From contig BROG01000151.1 of NCBI GenBank assembly GCA_030159075.1, positions 1 to 64,000 on the forward strand: 64,000 nucleotides of DNA, read 5' to 3'. Position numbers and translations under genes: made by a program. This stretch comes from Atrina japonica. Its lineage: Eukaryota; Mollusca; Bivalvia; Pterioida; Pinnidae. The notes under the pieces are model-generated. The model saw nothing but the letters and a program-made list of their open reading frames with translations, searched no databases and was not told the origin of the DNA. This document shows, in pieces, positions 42,551 through 56,600 of this stretch (its first letter is position 1; every line of letters begins with the position of its first letter).

Positions 42551-42770
42551 TACAAAATACCAAACATACTACAATATACCAAACATTCCAAACACAATAC
42601 TAAACAGACCAGATAAAATTTACCAAAATGGTCAGATACAATTAACCTAACAGACCAGGCACAATTTACCAACCATACCAGATACAATATATCAAACAGA
42701 CTAGATACAATAAACCAGACCAGATAGTATTTTACCAAATAAACCAGATACAATATATGAATGATCAATG
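42551..42770. repeat. Continuation of the ACCAAACA minisatellite
   Basis: Diverged units (CAGACCAGATACAATTTACC and similar) on the far side of the inserted TIR element. Confidence 0.8.
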
Positions 42771-43019
42771 TATATGGTATGGTTTAACTAAAATAACTCT
42801 TAATCAGCTGTGAATACATTTGATCAGCTATTAAGATAAAATATCAATTTATATATAAAAATTGAGCAATGGTATTAGATGATACATTTTTAAATGATAT
42901 ATATCACTTCAGCATGATGTCTTTCAAATATAGATTTTAATACCAACATTAAGAAACTGGCATAAATGTTCTGCATGATAATCACCATTACATGTAGATT
43001 TGGATCAACAACAAAAAAC

Positions 43020-43530
43020 ATTAACATCCTAAAATGTCAACATTATCAGGCTGAAAAGTCAGTAAAAAGCTAAAATGTCAACATCATCAGATTGAAAAAA
43101 TCAACAATAAAAGACATTAACATCCTAAAATGTCAACATTATCAACATTTATCAGGCTGAAAAGTGAACAATAAAAGACATTAAAATCCTAAAATGTCAA
43201 CATTATCAGGCTGAAAAGTCAACAATAAAAGACATTAAAAAACATCCTTAAATGTCAATATTTTCAGGCTGAAAAGTCGGTAAAATCCTAAAATGTCAAC
43301 ATTATCAGGCTGAAAAGTCAACAATAAAAGACATTAACATCCTAAAATGTCAACATTATCAGGCTGAAAAGTCAGTAAAATCCTAAAATGTCAACATTAT
43401 CAGGTTGAAAAGTCAACAATAAAAGACATTAAAATCCTAAAATGTCAACATTATCAGGCTGAAACGTCAACAATAATAGACATTTAAAAAATCCTAAAAC
43501 ATCAACATTATTAGGCAGAAGTCAACAATA
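43020..43530. repeat. 54-bp minisatellite with deletion variants
   Basis: About ten units of AAAATGTCAACATTATCAGG then CTGAAAAGTCAACAATAAAA and GACATTAACATCCT. Several units lack the middle block and read AAAAGTCAGTAAAATCCT. Confidence 0.92.
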
Positions 43531-43793
43531 AAATTTTTCATCATGAACCTAATTAATTTTCTACCTTTACATATTGTAAATTTAGTATTAAAATAAGGCA
43601 CACACTCATAATTACCAGACTGTAAAGTCAATGTCAACGGAATATCTCTAATTGATTTACCATGGTAACAATATAACCGATTAGAAAGACAACATTTTCT
43701 GTTATATTCTGGTAATGACTATATACTTCCCAGAAAATGATGTTTCTCTAATCTGACACAGATGCATAATATTCTTTGCTATTGTGTTAATGA

Positions 43794-43960
43794 ATGGGTG
43801 TTTTGCTATTGGCCCTGTAATATGTCTGAGGTTGGTAATAATAGCTTGAGGATGACTGCATTTGCCAAAGGTAATGCCAAAGGTTTATCGATACAGCCTT
43901 CCAAGGGCCATTATTACTAACCAAGGTCATATTACAGGGCCAATATGAAAAGACCCGTTT
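43794..43960. mobile_element. Hairpin MITE, ~165 bp
   Basis: Perfect 18-bp inverted repeat TATTGGCCCTGTAATATG (43807-43824) and its complement at 43928-43945. Weaker pairing continues outward and inward (GGTTGGTAATAATAG / ATTATTACTAACC). Confidence 0.72.
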
Positions 43961-44599
43961 CTTAGCACTTTTATTAACCAAACCAACAATACTTAATCAT
44001 AATGATTATTCCTATTTGAAACATTTTGCTTACCCTCAAAATTGAGTGTGAATACCATAAACTTAGTTTTTTGAATTAGCCATGGCCACCCTGTGAATAA
44101 CTTTCTAACAGTAATCTTTAAATCACCTCACTCACTGTATTGACTTATAAGTGAACATACATGTACAACAAATTGTAAACAATGTATACAAAACAGTCTT
44201 TATTATAGATCTAGCGGGGCCTACATCATAAGCCGTCCATAATTCCCTTAGATAATCAATTTTTAATCACTCCCACCATTGGATTAAATTTCAATTAAAG
44301 TTTCTGTAATTGTACTTTTAAATTCTCCTGAAGAAAATTTAAAGCAGACTTCTCAAAATCTGATCACCATTTTTAATAAACAACAGCCCTGTTTATTAAG
44401 ACTGGCCCTGTAATAATGCCCTAATTTGCTTTTATGATAAATATGCATAATAAATATACATAATTTGCTGAACTGGTTACTAAAAGGATATGACATCATT
44501 ACCAGGAGTTTACTATCATGATATAACAGATTAAGCAGTCAACATAACCAAAATATAACATTATTGGTTGTAAATATTATCTGGGTACATGTAGCCATT

Positions 44600-45295
44600 G
44601 CCAGGATATAGCACCCTATGCAGTTAATATTACCAGAATGTACATTCAACTTCACCAGGACATAACAGAATGAGCGGTCAACATTACAAGTATGTATATT
44701 CAACTTCACCAGGACATAACAGAATGTGCTATCAACATTAACCCTGTATATATTCAACTTCACCATGACATAACAGAATGTGCCATCAACATTACAAGGA
44801 TGTATATTCAACTTCACCAGGACATAACAGAATGTGCTGTCAACATTAACCCTGTATATATTCAACTTCATAAGGACATAATCGAATGAGCTTTCAATAT
44901 TAGCAGAATGTATATTCAACTTCTTCAGGACACAACAGAATGTGCTGTCAAGATCACAAAAATATATATTCAACTTCAGCTGGATGTAACAGAATGTGCT
45001 GTCAATATTAGCAGAATGTACAAATCTATATTCAACTTAACAAGGACACAACAGAATGTATTGCCAACATTATCCTGATATATATTCAACTTCACCAAGA
45101 TGTAACAGTATGTGTTGTCATCATTACAATGGTATGTATGTAGTCAACTTCAGCAGGATAAAACAAATTGTACTGTCAACATTATTAGGGAATATAGTCA
45201 ACTTTAGCAGGATATCACAAACAGTGCAGTCAATATTACTCTATGGGTATAAAGTCAACTTCACTCGGATTAATTTGTCATTACCTCCAGGGTAT
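44600..45295. repeat. 54-bp minisatellite
   Basis: About 13 units of AACAGAATGTGCTGTCAACA, TTAACCCTGTATATATTCAA and CTTCACCAGGACAT, decaying after about 45060. Length divisible by 3 keeps a 144-codon minus-strand frame open; not a gene. Confidence 0.92.
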
Positions 45296-45620
45296 ACAGT
45301 CTTCTTCATTAGGATACAATAGTCTGCTTTTAACATTACCGGGGTAGACCTGTAAATTAACCTTTAACAGGATATGATAGACAGCTTTTAACATTAACAG
45401 AATAGACTTGTAAATTACCTTTAATAGGATATAATTAACAGCATTCAACATTAATGTGGTAGGCCTATATAATAACCTTCAACAGGATATAATAGACGGC
45501 TTTCAACATTACCAGGGTAGACCTATATAATAACCTGTAACAGGATATAATAGACGGCTTTCAACATTACCAGAGAAGACCTATATAATACCTTTTACTA
45601 GATATAACAGATGGCTTTTA
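45296..45620. repeat. ~58-bp minisatellite related to the preceding array
   Basis: Five to six units around CAGGATATAATAGACGGCTT, TCAACATTACCAGGGTAGAC and CTATATAATAACC. It shares CAACATTA and AGGATATA with the preceding array. Confidence 0.88.
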
Positions 45621-45789
45621 ACAATTCCAAGGTAGACCTTAGAAATAAAACAGTATGGACATGGAATAGATGGACTACCAGGCTTACCATAAAGAGGTTC
45701 AATGTATAATTAAATCATAATTTTACTATTATTATTGCTACAGTTTTTAATTATATATTTTAAATGCATACAGAAAATTTTCCCTCAGT

Positions 45790-46480
45790 TAACGACAGTA
45801 CATAGTGACCAATATGACATGTTGATAATGCATATATAGTTATCAATGTGTCATATGTTGACAATATAGTGGTCAATATGACAGGTTATGACAACATATA
45901 TTTGTAAATATGACAAAGTTGAAAATATATAGAGGTCAATCTGACAGATGATGACAATGCTGACAATATTTACAGTTGTAAATTTGACAGCTATTGACAA
46001 TATATAGTGTCAATATGACATGTGACAACATATACAGTGGTAAATATAACAATGCTGACAATATATAGTTGTCAATCTGACAGCTATTGACAATGTATAG
46101 TGGCAATATGACATCTGACAATATATAGTGGTCAAGATGACAATGCTGACAATATATAGGGGTCAATCTGACAGCTATTGACAATATAATATGACAAAAT
46201 ATATAGTGGTTAATATGTCAATGCTAACAATATATAGAGGTCAATCTGACAGCAACTGACAATATATAGTGGTCAATATGACAATATATACAGAGGTCAA
46301 TATGAAAGCTACTGACAATATATACAGAGGTCAATCTCACAGATGATGACAATATATAAAGTGGTCAATGTGACAGATGATTACAATATATACAGTGGTC
46401 AATGTGACAATGCTGACAATATATAGATATCAACATGACATATGCTGACATTATATATTGTCAATGTCAATGAATCAAAT
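45790..46480. repeat. ~30-bp degenerate minisatellite
   Basis: About twenty variable units of GACAATATATAGTGGTCAAT with ATGACAGATGCT, some with ATACAGAGG in place of ATAGTGG. Confidence 0.9.
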
Positions 46481-47054
46481 GATGGAATAACACTAATTAA
46501 GGAAAGTGACAGTTAATGACAATATATTGATGTCACAGATAATGATGAAAGACATTTATACTGAACGTGTATGTTAGGATTTCTGATACTGCACAATCTT
46601 TGGTCATTGAGGATTTTACACAATTATGATTTCCCCAATATTTTTGTTGTTGTTGTTGGTATTTTTCTTATTTAAATGAAACCAAATATGGTTTTAATTA
46701 CAAGCTAGTAAAGTTCAAATTGCAGTGAGATAGTGAAATATAGATAGGAAAACATATGTACATACTTTTATTTCTTTTTTTCTTTTTACTTTATGCTAAT
46801 AACAATACAAACATTTTACCCATCATAACAATTATTGTATTAAATGCTTCTTAACCCACATTCTTGCACATATAAATTAAACAAACATTGCAAGAATAAC
46901 TACTGTGCGTGTACTAGTGATGGACAATTATAAACAAGAATCAATTTATAACAGAAAAATGCAAAGCAACCAAGCATCAATTACATAATCAGTTTCTTTC
47001 TATTGAAGAATTCTTACATTAGTTAAAAATATATTCAACTTGCCTTCCCCAGTA

Positions 47055-47060
47055 TTTATT
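47055..47060 (-). promoter_or_regulatory. Candidate polyA signal of 2DBD-NR
   Basis: AATAAA on the minus strand, about 390 bp after the stop codon. The sequence is AT-rich, so chance occurrence is likely; it is the nearest clean hexamer I noticed. Confidence 0.3.
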
Positions 47061-47443
47061 GTAGAGTGTAAGTTCTTTAATTTCTAAAAATTCAAGGATC
47101 ACTGTAGAGTTGCACACTTATCATAAATATGACAAACAGTAGTTGTAGTTTCATTTCATCGTTTTCCACCTGCATATGGTAATAAACTTAATGAACTCTA
47201 ATTTTTTTTTGTACTTGGCACTATAGCACAGAGAACCAAACGAAAGTGATTAATTAATCATAGAATCCAAAATGGCAAATGGATTGATTTCAATTGATTA
47301 CCATCCCATCACAAGTGTGTACATCTTCTAATTAAATGTCCATGGCATACCAATGGAAGATTTTATACAATATGTCAGGATTTTTTATCAAATGAGAGCT
47401 CAGTTCCACAAAATGGATTCACTGCCCTGGAATGTCATGGGTA

Positions 47444-47631
47444 TTAAGACTGACAAGCCTTGTGTAAAATTTTGGAACCAAACATTTCCTTGTATAGTTG
47501 AGGGATTTCCAGTTCTGGATGTTCAGCCACTAGCAGTCTCATTGTCTGGTTATGTTTCACAGTAAACATATTGAACTCTGCCAATCTCAGTAATATCATT
47601 CCAAATCTCAGTGTCCATTTTCCAAATGTTC
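47444..47631 (-). CDS. NR7/2DBD-NR: 2DBD-NR exon 9: LBD helices 10-12, AF-2 and stop
   Basis: Acceptor CTTCATTACAG, phase 1 in, TGA stop at 47446-47444. Encodes LRFGMILLRLAEFNMF (helix 10/11), then PQLYKEMFG with the AF-2 pattern (two hydrophobics, x, E, two hydrophobics), and a short tail. A potential polyA signal (TTTATT on the plus strand) lies at 47055-47060. Confidence 0.94.
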
Positions 47632-50600
47632 CTGTAATGAAGTCAGAATGTATGTGAGACACTGCCTTCAAGGAATCTTAAAAGCTCATTTTCACCTCAG
47701 TATGTCTTAATTGGGGCTGAATTTTAGAACAATGCTATGACTAATACTGTTTCATTTATTAGAAATATTCTATAATATAAGGAAATTCTGTGAACAGAAA
47801 ATTTTAAGCATCGATGTATTATAACTATTTGACAGGAAATATCAGTAGTCATTAAACATTTTATTGTAAGAAATTAATCCCCCAAATCTTATGGTACATG
47901 TATAGTGCATTTGAATACATATATGAAATGGAATTTTTGCGGAAAATAAAAACCATGTCATGTGTACTAATAACATACACCTTAAAGTAAAGTATTTCTA
48001 AACAAGAGTTGTCAGAAAACAATAAAGCTTGCTGAAATGGGTGTATATATTCAAAATAGATATTTGACCGACAGCAGTCAAGTTGTAAGGTCAAAGGACT
48101 GATAAAGTTTTGATTCCTTCATGTCGAAATTTACCTCCATTCCCATGTTTAGTTATGAAATTGAACAGGGGTGATGAATAACCATATAAGGGCTGTCTCA
48201 AAAAACCAAAATTATAAAATAATTTAGAAAGTTTGAACCTCTGTCTTTCGAGAAATACTAGTTAATGTACAAAACCACTGATACCCAGCTTGGTCGCACC
48301 TTTCGTGACATCTCATAGGATTTAATGTAGGCCTAGAGAAGAGGAGCAGAAGTATTCAATTGCCCTCTAGAAAAGAATATGGCATATTCTGTGCAAGGGT
48401 GAATTTGACATCAAATGTGATTAGCGATTTAAAGTATTACATAATACATTTAAATGATATACGAAAATTACCAAAAAGACACAATTATAATTTGTTTTCA
48501 TGGACGCTGTTTCTAAGTAAGCTGTTAACATGACTACTTCGCAACACTGTCTATGAATATAAATACATGTAAATAAATGAATAACATGTTTATTGTAACG
48601 TTGATTTATATACATGTATGTTTTCCTACAGATGCTGCAGCATTAACCAGTCTGCAAGTGAAACTGAAATGGTGAGGTCACCAATCAATCAAGCAACAGT
48701 CTAATGTCCAGCGGAATTGTATTTCGCAAATTTCTCGTTATGGAATAAACACAAATGTTTGATAAAAATGTAGAAAAACGACTCTTTCAATGCCACAAAT
48801 ATCCGAGACTAGACATTTCCCAGATATAAAGCTTATATTCAGACGAAAATCACACTAATGTTTAAAATTCAAATTCTGTCAAACTGTTTCCTTATTCCCA
48901 AGATGCTACAATGTGCTACTAAAATGGCTCCATGCAATGTTAGCATTCCTCTGTGAAAGAATGAAACATTTCCACTCAATTCATTATTAATCTTTGACAA
49001 AACCCCTTCAAATTTTATTTTCTATAAAAAGGGTCTATACATTAAATTTGCATATGGTATGTATGTTTACTTTCAGTAGATTGGTCACCTGTGTTCAAAT
49101 GAGAAAAAAAATGTAGGTAATACAGGCTGTTCTGCTGATTGTTTTAAACCATCATGGTGAAATGATAGAAATTTTAAAGATTTTTCAAAGAGTACAGGGC
49201 TCAATCCTGTAGATGAAATTATGTAGTAAATTCTGTTTAGTTACATATTGTAAGTGAATTCATTTTACATAAGATATTGTACGTGTACTTATTTTAACAG
49301 TATTCTAATATTAGCACCTTTTGCTCTCAAGTCATTGAGCTAATTCAAGTCAGCGCTAAACTTTCTCCATCCTGTCATTATGTATACACGACAAAACTAA
49401 TGAAATTATTTGCGCTAATTCAAGATTGCGCTGATTAGTCTATACCCCCTGAGAGCGCTAATTTAAATACACATACAGTTATAATTTCAGAAATGAATGC
49501 ATTTGAGAAAATTGCCAAAAAACATTGTCCTATATATAACCAAAGGAACTATACCTACTCCCATAATACAACATTCTCTCTAAAACAAGAAAGAAACAAA
49601 TAAAATCACAGTCTAAGCTATTTTGGAAGGTAGGTGGTGGTAGGTGGTGATAGGTGCAGCACATCAATGATTTCTATTTGTTTATAGTCATTCTGATGAT
49701 GAAGCTGTTTAATTCTACAGAGGGGTACTTACTCTTCTCATACTCTTCCAGCATGCTCATGATCAAATTCTGTGACTTTTCTATGAGATCTGGCCTCTCT
49801 ACATCTGCAACATCTAGAAATAAACAAATATCTGTGATTAAAAAATAGAAATATTTATGACCAAAAAAATTAAAACAAAGAAATATTTGTGATTAATAAA
49901 AGAAATATTTGTGATTGAAAAAAGAAATATGTGATTATAAAAAGGAAATACTTGTGGCCAATTTAGATAAATTGTGACTATATACATGTTCTTAGAAAAT
50001 CATCTCTACATCTATCAATTTTAGGGAAAAACTGAGTAGATTTTTAGAAAGAACATAAAGACATGCTCACAAATATTGATAGATAGAATAAATATATGAT
50101 CAGCTAAGAGGTAACGTTTAGGGTCTGCTGTTACATGTTGTTTATGTTGTTAATATAATTGTTGTTATCAAAAAATAATTGAATGTAACTAAATACAATT
50201 ACATTAAAGATAAATGTTTTTCCACACACAACCCCCCCCCCCCCCCAAAAAAAAAAAACCACCCCAAAACCAAACATAAAATTACCTGGGTTAAATATAA
50301 GTAAAGCTGACAAGAAAATAAATTCCATTTCATCAAATCCGATCATCTTAACCACTTGTCCAGCATGTATAAAATGTGCTGTAAGATTATGTAAATGAGG
50401 ATAAAACTTTGTCATCATTTCATGTTCCCACTCAGTGTAATTGAAATAATTAAACTTGAAGGTTTCCATATCAAACGTTCTGGATAAGTTCAATATCACT
50501 AATGGATAAATCGCACTCTGCACAAGTCGCACTTGGTCCTCCAAAGTTAGGGAACGAAATCCTATAAAAATAAAACATTACATAAGTATAATTGCAGAAA

Positions 50601-53600
50601 TCATATTTAAGAAGCTATTTAATCTATGCGATTTCAGAAAAATGATCAACTTTCACGTCTTAAGACTATACAACAAACTTTGCAAAGTAAACAGTCATTA
50701 CCGTTAGTAAGATTTTTTATAAAATATATTTTCATGATGATGCATCTGTACCTTGCACAACCAAATTCATTCAGAATTTTGTTACAAGTAAACTGATTTT
50801 AGGTTTAGAACCCAATACATTTCAAATTCTGAATTTATCAAAAAATAATCTGGTTAAAACAAATTGCACACTATACATGTAATGTATCCAATAAAATGTC
50901 TACTACATTTAACATATCTCACTTCTATCACCTGATCTGACTGTGACTGATCACAAACATATATCTGTTTGTGTAATAAAAGTTGGATTCTTTCATCTGT
51001 TTAATTTTTCGTCTTTTAAAGGGAAATATCCTACGATTTTCCGCAAATATCAATTAAATATGTACTGTGTACCAGTAACCACTCAAGTGAAATTTGGTTT
51101 GTCATCTATAATTACTTTTACAGCAGACATCTTGGTACTTAATTCAAACAATATTTAATTCCCTTACCATGTAATTTCTTTGCAAATTTGACCACACAAG
51201 CAGTGTGCCATTCAAATTCTATCATCATAAATGTCCATGTTGTGATATGATCTGTAAAATTGGCTGGATTATTGGCTGGCTGAGAATTTGGGGTCTAGCA
51301 AAGCAAAAAACATTAACATACAATTAAAAAAAAAATAATCTAAATAGGTCACCTGAGTGATTAGAATGACCTATAAATTTAAATGTTTCAATACTCATGT
51401 ATGAGTTTTAAGTTCTATTACACATTTCAGATAATCAAGGGGATCTGGTGGAATTAATTTTATTTCAATCTAATTAAAACCAGTCTCTCATCGCTCCAGT
51501 TTTCTGATATGTCTCATAGAGAAACTAATGCATCCAGCTATGGGGTCACATGTGAATGACCTTTCATAGGTGTGTAACATTTAACCAATGAAATTGCAAC
51601 TTGGAAGATTTTGAAAGTTTATACAAAATTCTTGCAATATCAGTACATTTTAATGTACTGTAATATGTCATCTAAAAGGATTTAAGATGAACACAAGTTG
51701 AGCTAATTGGACTTTTAATCACCATGACCTTGAAAATCATAAGATATGAGATGTTTTTAAATTTAATGTGGTCATGTATGTGTGTGACATATACATGTAT
51801 AAAGTTATCATATCAATGGATGAACATTAATGATCCGTTATTTTAGAAGAACACAAGAGGTGATTTTTTGTAATTGTAAATTAAAATGACAATTGTAACT
51901 GTATGACTTTCATATGATGTGAGTTAGTATGACTTTAGATGATTGTTTGATGTGGGTTAGTATGACTTTAGATGCGAGTTAGTATGACTTTAGTAGTCTT
52001 ATGTGGGTTAGTATGACTTTAGATGATCATTTGATGTGAGTTAGTATGACTATAGATGATCTATTGATGTGAGTAAGTATGACTTTAAATGAGCATAAAG
52101 AGTGAGTTATTATGACTTTAGATGATCTTTTGGTGTGAGTTAGTATGACTATAGACAATCTTTTGGTGGGAGTTAGTTTGACTACAGATGATCTTTTGAT
52201 GTGAGTTAGTATGACTTTAAATGAGCATAAAGAATGAATTATTATGACTTTAGATAATCTTTTGGTGTGAGTTACTGTAAGTGTACTTATTTTAGCAGTA
52301 TTCTAATATTACTGCCTTTCGCGCTCAAGTCAATGCGCTAATTCAAGGGCAGTGCTAAAATTTCTCAATCCTGTCATTCTGTATACATGACAAAGCTAAT
52401 GAAATTAATTGCGCGAATTCAAGGTTGCGCTAATAAGTGTATACCCCTTGAGAGGGCTAAAATATGAGGGCGCTAATTTAAATACACATACAGTAGTATG
52501 ACTATAGATGACCTATTGATTTGAGTTAGTATGACTTTAAATGAGCATAAATAGTGAGTTATTATGACTTTAGATCATCTTTGATGTGGGTTAGATAACC
52601 AGTTAATAGAATTTCAAACATAGCGTATGAGTGAATCCTCAATAATATCGACAGATCATTCAAATATACAAATCATGACCAATATTTTAACACTTTCAAG
52701 ATTTACATAGATATATAAATCAAGATAACATACCCTATTTTTTAGGGCCCTGAGATCATTACCGGCTAACTCGTAACATTTGATAAAGTTTTCATAATCA
52801 AGTCCTGCTGCAGGAAATGCATTTTCCATTTGTTTTGCTGCTGTATTTTTATCACTGATTGTATCTTCCATTTCCTCCGGCTCTACTTTTATCGTGATTT
52901 CCTCACTGTTCAAATCATCAATCTTCATAGTACTTGTACTCGTACCAGTAAAATCCAAACTAGGATCATTCAAACTCTTGAAATCAAGGCCATTTGCACC
53001 AATGTCCTGCCCTCTTTGCTTTAGTTCAAGGTTGATGGCATGTTTGACAGAATTTGGTTGCCTCCCTATTCTGCATGCTGTAAGAATGAATGCCAAAGTA
53101 TAATACATGCATGTATAAAATGTACCACTCACTATAATGTTGACTTAACTCATCAATCCCTGAAACACAATAGACTCTTCTGTAAATCAATAACTTTGAC
53201 CAGTCCAAATGTGTCTTCAGGGGTGAATGACTTAACATTACCGATTATCGCAAAAATATTGTCCTATTCACATCACTTGGTGGGACAGAGTAACCTTTTG
53301 ATTATCATACGGATGATTCAACTCACTTTTTGGTAACGACAAGCTTCACAGAAATTGATTACCTACTGGATTATCGTAGATATGATGCGGGTAAGAACAA
53401 TTATATAACAAGTGTAATTTCAATGCTGTTATGCTGTATTACCTAAAATTTAAACTCATCCAGGACAAGAAAGGGTTCACAAAACTCCATCCCGCCAGGT
53501 TATATGGATTTTACTACATGTATACCATACTATGGTATGATTTAGGAGTTTAAGCAACATTTTATTGAAATTGGATAATCTAAAATACATAAAATTATTT

Positions 53601-56600
53601 CAAAATACAAGAGTCACTTCAAATTCATGGTCATTTGACTTCACTTGGGAAATTTTGACTTCAAATTGGGGGGGAAGATGCATTTTTTTTTTTGCATTGG
53701 GAATGGCCCCAGGGGTTCAAAATTCTCCAATTCCGAAGTCTGTGACTTGGTTAATTCAGGTTGGGACTTGGCATTTAGAAATACCTAAAGTCCGAGGGAC
53801 TTGTATTCATTTACTTTTGCCATATTACTTACTAAAAAAATTCAGCAAAGACTTTGAAATTTTTCAATTGGACTTGCCAGAAATTTACACTCCAAGTCCC
53901 AGACTTGAGTATCTAAAAAGGAATTTTGAACCCATGGGCCCCCTACGATAAGGCAGAAAATACCTGCTATATCATTAATCTATTGTATTATATACATCAA
54001 AGAAAAACAAAAACACAAATTGACATACCATCAATTGACATTCCAACATCTATACATTTCTTGTATCTGCATGATTTACATAAATTTCTTGTTACAGAGT
54101 TGATTTCACACTTGCTGTCCTTTGAGCATTGATACTGTTTTGTTTCTCTTTCTTTGGCCATCCTGCGGAAAAATCCCTACAAAGACAGAAATGGATCACA
54201 ACCATGAAGAAGAACAATATCGCACAAAACACTTACTTGAATTATCCTACTACATTTTCTATTACAATTATAACAGGATTTACAGTAAAACATGCTTTAG
54301 CGACCACCTGTGTATAAAGATCACCTGGTCACAAAGACCATTTTTTGCTGTCCCCAATAGTACCATTTGTGTATGTATCAATTTCTGTATAAAGACAACC
54401 ACCCTATAAAGACCAGTTTTCTGGTGTCCCTAAGGAGGTTGTTATATACAAGTTTCACTTTAATGTATCTATTGTATAAATCAGTAAGTTAGTTTTAGAT
54501 ATTTCAGTAAACTACAAAAAAAAATCCAAATATTGTAATATGAGTTTTCTTTAGATGAAAAACTTCCATTTGATCAATCAATTACAGCAAATCTATTTTA
54601 CAATTTGTCAACAATTCTTAATTGCTGACAAGTGTTTTGACAAGTAATTGACAACTTTGATGTACAGTAATTCCCCCCTTTGATATTTGGTTCCTAAAAA
54701 TGTTATATCTGTACATGGGACATACTTATCTATCAAAAAATATAATTATTATAGTACCAGGCACGAAATTTTAACATTTTGTACGACAGATACCATAATC
54801 TGATTTATTTGTTAAATTGCACATGTTTGCACTTTCAACAATTTTTCAATTTCCATGGGTAAATAGGACAAAATCCAATGAAAAATTAACAGGAAAAGAT
54901 CTCCTCAGAGACAGAGATCCCTCACATACCATGTATCTGAAGTCTATTTATTACAGATCTTTCTGACCCTTGACTATCAGAGTGATAATGAGTACACACA
55001 CACCTCTTAAAATGACAATGGCTATCATATAACTTACCTTACACCCTTCACATATTAGTGCACCAAAGTAGAACCCAGAAGATAGTGCTGAAAAACACAT
55101 GCACGCAGGCACACATACACACATGCACACACACCCCTCTTAAAATGACAATGGCTATCATATAACTTACCTTACACCCTTCACATATTAGTGCACCAAA
55201 GTAGAACCCAGAAGATAGTGCTGAAAAACACATGCACGCACGCACACACACACACACCTCTTAAAATGACAATGGCTATCATATAACTTACCTTACACCC
55301 CTCACATGTTAGTGCACCAAAGTGGAAGCCAGAAGATGGTGCTAAACACACACGACATGGGATTTCTGCTATATCACTGTCATCTTTTCCTTCACTTGCA
55401 CCTACAACATATTCACAATGTCAAAACAGTATCTATTTGTTGACTCTACATTTGGATACGAAATACATGTACAATGTATATGATTAAACACAGATGAGAA
55501 AAGTTCCTTATGGTAACTTTACAGAATAGAAAAAGATTCTTTTAAAATTACTCAATCTTGAAAACAGAAAATTTTAATCTTATGAGCAAATACACAATGA
55601 AACGTCTTTGCTTTTGTCACCATTATACAAATACTGTAAAATACATTTACTGTTGACATACATTTCACATGCAATGTAGGGTTTTCCCTATGTTCTTATT
55701 TTAAGGAGCCCCTGTGACCCACAACATTTAAAATATATTTTTGAATTCCAAGTCAAATGTGTGACTGAATCCCACTGATAGGACTATAATATCATACATG
55801 TATTTCAAAACAGACACATGTACAACAACCAATGCAAATAAAAGCATTTTTCTAGCAGTAATGTGACTCAGGGGTGTGGAAATAGGACTTAAATGTACAT
55901 GTCCTGGGCAAGTAAATGCCAATAAAATTGGTTGCCCGAAATAGAATTTTGATAAAACAGATCATCATTTAAACTTGAAATTCTAAGAAATCAAAGAAAA
56001 TATGAAAACAGTGTCACCCACTTTCAGTCTCAAAATCAAAGTACTGAAAGTACTGAAATGGGTTGTTATTTTGGCAAAAAAGCCATGGGATTCAGACTAA
56101 CTCTATTGAACATATATGAAATGAAAATAAATCAAATTAATGTAGATCTTAAAAAAAAACTTCAATTTCCATCCTCTACATAAATTCAAAATTAATATTC
56201 TAAATTTTATTTGTTGTATCTTCCGCACAATATCTTTAAATACTGTCTGTCGTGCATTAACACTCATTTTAAAATAAAACATGAGCATTTATGGTGCCTA
56301 CTTAAATTTAAACCAAACATGGCACTGGGAACAAAGTGATTCAATACATATTTTAGGGCTTGTAATATCAAACGTAAACAATCCTATTTAGGGCTATCAC
56401 CATGGTACATGAACATATACTCTGCCTAGACTAAATAAACAAACAAACAACGTTCTCTATCTTGTATTAATTAATATAAATAACTGTACAGGATGAAACA
56501 GACAGTTTACCCCATGTTTATTGTTAAATAAATAATTTTTCATCAACATAATTCGGTCCTAAGTTGCGATGTAGCAAAACGATCTATCATCAATTTTACT

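Larger units (their letters stand above)
30083..47443. other. Region between the convergent PNPLA and 2DBD-NR genes
   Basis: No protein or RNA gene I can support. It contains microsatellites, at least eight different minisatellites, several TA-flanked TIR elements and one SINE, each listed separately. Parts near either end may be 3' UTR. Confidence 0.6.
51295..52733 (-). other. 2DBD-NR intron 5
   Basis: Holds a ~33-bp tandem array (51900-52610) with an inserted MITE. The rest is AT-rich without exon-like frames. Confidence 0.6.
55030..55330 (-). repeat. Tandem copies of the exon 3 end and donor
   Basis: Two copies at about 55030-55145 and 55146-55265, plus the original junction at 55292. 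Each holds the last 50 nt of exon 3 (diverged), the donor AAG|GTAAGTTATATGATAGCC and intron sequence, ending in a CA/TG-rich tract. Confidence 0.93.

Noticed and set aside
44539..44973. 144-codon minus-strand frame
   Set aside because: Lies entirely in a 54-bp minisatellite; periodic peptide, no splice or start context.
53565..53951. 128-codon plus-strand frame inside a receptor intron
   Set aside because: No domain, no signal peptide, no similarity I recognise, and on the opposite strand of a clear intron.
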